The notes under the pieces: model-generated
The model's input: only the letters and a program-made list of their open reading frames with translations
Databases searched by the model: none
What the model was told of the DNA's origin: nothing
Part shown: positions 61,772-64,000 of the stretch, piece by piece
Position numbering within the stretch: position 1 is the stretch's first letter
Layout of the letters: every line of letters begins with the position of its first letter
From: Verrucomicrobiota bacterium
Lineage (GTDB): Bacteria; Verrucomicrobiota; Verrucomicrobiae; Limisphaerales; UBA11358
Reading direction: 5' to 3'
Length of the DNA: 64,000 nt
Assembly: GCA_014860005.1 (NCBI GenBank)
Contig: JACZKP010000209.1
Coordinates: 54,095-118,094 of the forward strand
Program-made: the position numbers and the translations under genes

Positions 61772-62899
61772 ATGATACACGCCTACCTCAATGAAATCGG
61801 AACGGCCGTACCGGCCGGCGAATGTCAGCAACAGTTCCTCGACTCCCTGCCGTCGTGGATTCCCGACCCCGCTCTCGTGAACAAACTGCGCGCGATTGCC
61901 AAACGCTCCGGTATCGAAGGCCGTCATACCGTTCTGGATCAAGTCGTCGGCCAGCCCGGCTCTGGCGCATTTTACGAAATCGGAAATTTCCCCGGCACCG
62001 GCAGGCGCATGGAAGTTTACCGCGAGACGGCCCCGGCGCTCGCCGTGCAAGCAGTTCGAGCGCTCGAAGCTCGCGGCGTGGAACTCAACTTCATCAGCCA
62101 TCTCGTCATCACGTCCTGCACGGGATTTTACGCGCCGGGGCTGGATGTGGACTTGATCCGGCTGCTCGGGCTACCGCGAAACGTCTGCCGCACGCTCATT
62201 GGCTTCATGGGTTGCTACGCCGGCATCACCGGTTTGCGCACTGCGAATGACATCGTCCGCGCAGACCCGGAAGCACGCGTGTTGGTTGTCAACCTTGAGC
62301 TCTGCAGCCTGCACCTCCAGCAGGACGCACCGATAGATCGCCTCGTAGCCTCGCTGCTCTTCAGCGACGGCTGCGCCGCGTCGCTCGTATCTGCGGAGTC
62401 AGGCGGATTCCGCCTTGATTCGTTCACGAGTCACCTGAGCCTGGAAGATGCCGACAAGATGCAATGGCTTGTGGAAGACCAGGGCTTCGCGATGAAACTC
62501 GACGCCGACATCCCGGACCGGATCCGCGAATACCTCGCGCGCGACACCGGCAGTTTCGATCAGGCCGTGGGTGATCCAAGAGCCCTCTGGGCCATTCATC
62601 CCGGTGGCCGTGCGATTCTCGATGCCGTGCGCTCGGCTTTTTCGCTCACGTCGGAACAAATAGCTCCTGCACGTCGCGTGCTGGCGAGCTACGGCAACAT
62701 GTCGTCCGCCTCCATCATGTTCGTCTTTGAAGAATTGCTCCGGCACACGCCGCAAAACGAATCGCGGCCCGGCGCGGCCATCGCCTTCGGGCCGGGGCTG
62801 ACACTGAAGGCGATGGAGTTCACCTACGTTCCTCCCGTCGTCGCCTCGAACTTCCGCGATGCCGAAGCTGTGGGCGAAATCCTGTCGCCTGCGATCTGA
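61772..62899 (+). CDS. type III polyketide synthase (chalcone/stilbene-synthase-like)
   Basis: A 375-residue protein with the Cys-His-Asn triad: C148 in GFMGCYAG, H276 in AIHPGGRAI and N309 in SYGNMSSAS. It condenses acyl-CoA with malonyl-CoA units. The active-site surroundings (TSCTGFYAPGLDVDLIRLLG) agree with bacterial type III enzymes rather than FabH. Forms the cluster's core enzyme together with the reductase. Confidence 0.92.
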   Translation: MIHAYLNEIGTAVPAGECQQQFLDSLPSWIPDPALVNKLRAIAKRSGIEGRHTVLDQVVGQPGSGAFYEIGNFPGTGRRMEVYRETAPALAVQAVRALEARGVELNFISHLVITSCTGFYAPGLDVDLIRLLGLPRNVCRTLIGFMGCYAGITGLRTANDIVRADPEARVLVVNLELCSLHLQQDAPIDRLVASLLFSDGCAASLVSAESGGFRLDSFTSHLSLEDADKMQWLVEDQGFAMKLDADIPDRIREYLARDTGSFDQAVGDPRALWAIHPGGRAILDAVRSAFSLTSEQIAPARRVLASYGNMSSASIMFVFEELLRHTPQNESRPGAAIAFGPGLTLKAMEFTYVPPVVASNFRDAEAVGEILSPAI

Positions 62900-63246
62900 A
62901 CAAAACAACTCACCTGTCCTCACCGCAACACCTATCCGTCACCAATATGTGCCGAACCGTGACTGAAGTTCCCAACCACGCCCAGTCCCCGATGAGCATT
63001 TCGTGGTGGCGCGAAGGATTCGGAGCGAGTTGAAACGACGCCGCGCGCGATTTGAAATGGTCAAGGAAGGGCGAGAGTCGCGAGCCATCGTTCGCACAAA
63101 CTTGTTTTCCCGCCTGCGCCTTGGCTCGTTAGTATCCCCACTCCACCGAAACGCGAAACTGGTCCACCACCGGATTCGCCTTGCTTTCTATGGACGCACG
63201 GCAGAAAAGTTCCTGTCAGCGAGCAAGCGCTCATGGAATTAACCGA
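62900..63246. other. 347-bp stretch without a recognisable gene
   Basis: A 79-codon frame on the plus strand (63003-63242) is rich in Arg/Lys but has no domain and no good ribosome site. No clear terminator or repeat. It follows the polyketide synthase operon. Confidence 0.4.
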
Positions 63247-63267
63247 ATGCCGAGAGCAGTAAGTGAT

Positions 63268-63456
63268 ATGCAGAAATCGACTGGCACACAACGCCTGAAG
63301 GGATTGTTGCTGTGGGCAACACATCTTTCCGGTTGGTTCATAGCCGTCTTTCCGGGGATAGGAAGAGATCAGAGCAATATTCCGCTCTTGATCACCGGGA
63401 CGTGTTTAATGCTGCTTTCTTTGGCATTCTTGGTCGCAAGGGAGTTCAAGCTCTGA
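63268..63456 (+). CDS. small membrane protein, hypothetical
   Basis: A 62-residue protein with two likely helices (GLLLWATHLSGWFIAVFPGI and LLITGTCLMLLSLAFLVA). The ATG at 63268 has GAGAGCAG upstream; an ATG at 63247 in the same frame is possible. No relatives recognised. Confidence 0.45.
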   Translation: MQKSTGTQRLKGLLLWATHLSGWFIAVFPGIGRDQSNIPLLITGTCLMLLSLAFLVAREFKL

Positions 63457-63518
63457 GTTCAACGGCCCACCGAACTGAACCGTTATTCTGAATAGACACT
63501 TGCAGTCCCATACCGCGG

Positions 63519-64000
63519 TCAAACCCTGAACAGCACGCGGGCCAGTTCTTCGGTGACGCGCTGGACGCTTAACGAGTGGAGTCCGCAGATTTCCCGGATC
63601 ACGGTCACACGCTCGCCCTGGGGCCGCCAGATCTCCTCGATTGTGTCCGCCCACAAGACCAGACATGGCAAACCCAGCGCCGCCGCCAGATGGGAGATGC
63701 CGGAATCATGACCCATGAACGCGGCGCAGGCCTGCAACCGTTTGGCCAGTTCCGACAAAGGGAGGCTTTGCGCGATTTGGACTCGCTGAGGCGGCAATCT
63801 CGCCGCCAATCGTTGCAACCGTTGCCCCTCCACCTCGCCACCGACCAGCAGGAAATCGTATCGGGTCTTGCCGGCGACCGTCGTCAGCAGTTCGCTCCAC
63901 CTGGGTTCGGGCCAGTTCTTCTTTTCGCTGCCGCTGCCAGGATGGAGGGCGATTTGAGGAGCGAGGGGCGGGGAGCGTGGGGCAAGCGCCAGTCGGGGTA
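63519..64000 (-). CDS. glycosyltransferase family 9 (heptosyltransferase-like), partial
   Basis: The C-terminal half, running off the window to the right so that the N-terminus is missing. LHPGSGSEKKNWP and the D-S-G-I-S-H-L motif (FMGHDSGISHLAAALGLPCL, VLWADTIEEIWRP) are those of the GT9 group that transfers heptose or other sugars to lipopolysaccharide core. About 160 codons are seen. Confidence 0.88.
   Translation of the reverse strand, partial: PRLALAPRSPPLAPQIALHPGSGSEKKNWPEPRWSELLTTVAGKTRYDFLLVGGEVEGQRLQRLAARLPPQRVQIAQSLPLSELAKRLQACAAFMGHDSGISHLAAALGLPCLVLWADTIEEIWRPQGERVTVIREICGLHSLSVQRVTEELARVLFRV

Overview
The window looks like part of a Verrucomicrobia chromosome, most likely a Pedosphaera/Limisphaera-type organism. 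The reasons are a planctomycete/verrucomicrobial (PV-type) bacterial microcompartment operon, prepilin-like proteins ending in a solute-binding-type domain, a very large LamG/Ig-like surface protein, a Tat-exported Gfo/Idh/MocA oxidoreductase, moderately high GC, and a heavy load of short palindromic repeats both between and inside genes. This is inference from gene content; no rRNA or tRNA gene was seen.

Layout. (1) 1-7248, minus strand: a tightly overlapping operon with a double-domain molybdate-type binding protein, its permease and ATPase, a ThiF/MoeB-like E1 enzyme, an unknown membrane-anchored protein, an FtsX-like permease with LolD-like ATPase, and a PQQ-type beta-propeller cut by the window edge. 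(2) 7333-11193: aminoethylphosphonate catabolism (phnW, an organophosphate-antiporter-like MFS protein, pbfA). (3) 11561-28047: a repetitive accessory region, all minus strand. It carries four related signal-peptide/C-terminal-anchor proteins, three small secreted cysteine-rich peptides, two MauE-like membrane proteins with CxCLG motifs plus one without cysteines, AraC-type DNA-binding domains, and a recurrent 17-bp box that occurs as a 19-bp-spaced tandem in two places. Truncated copies of neighbouring genes lie between them. An O-antigen-ligase-like gene and a prepilin-like gene, both invaded by repeats, are part of it. (4) 28194-34109: a 1489-residue LamG/Ig protein, a lipoprotein and a prepilin-like protein. 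(5) 34809-45232: Sel1 protein, PduO-type adenosyltransferase, two small membrane proteins, sucC and sucD separated by 2.5 kb of accessory genes, a YggT-like protein, a receiver-histidine kinase and citrate synthase. (6) 45379-55811: the microcompartment operon (PduL, acetate kinase, three BMC-H, three BMC-P, CoA-acylating aldehyde dehydrogenase, class II aldolase, a second aldolase-like protein) with a divergent DeoR regulator. (7) 55917-64000: nucleotidyltransferase, oxidoreductase, then a compact cluster of B12-binding radical SAM protein, YceI protein, FAD-dependent reductase and type III polyketide synthase, and a partial glycosyltransferase 9.

How the parts fit. The microcompartment genes give a complete route by family: a sugar-phosphate aldolase releases lactaldehyde inside the shell, the aldehyde dehydrogenase makes an acyl-CoA, PduL swaps CoA for phosphate and acetate kinase recovers ATP. 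sucCD and citrate synthase are the TCA genes nearby.

Two patterns stand out. First, the peptide/MauE/AraC region reads as a multi-copy system for making disulfide-rich secreted peptides. Second, at several places a small accessory gene sits next to a resident gene together with a diverged second copy of that gene's end: the sucC 3' end (three copies in all), the deoR 3' end, and the aldehyde dehydrogenase 5' end. The accessory genes are PIN, HNH, PD-(D/E)XK-like, nucleotidyltransferase and retropepsin-like. This suggests a shared insertion or allele-replacement mechanism.
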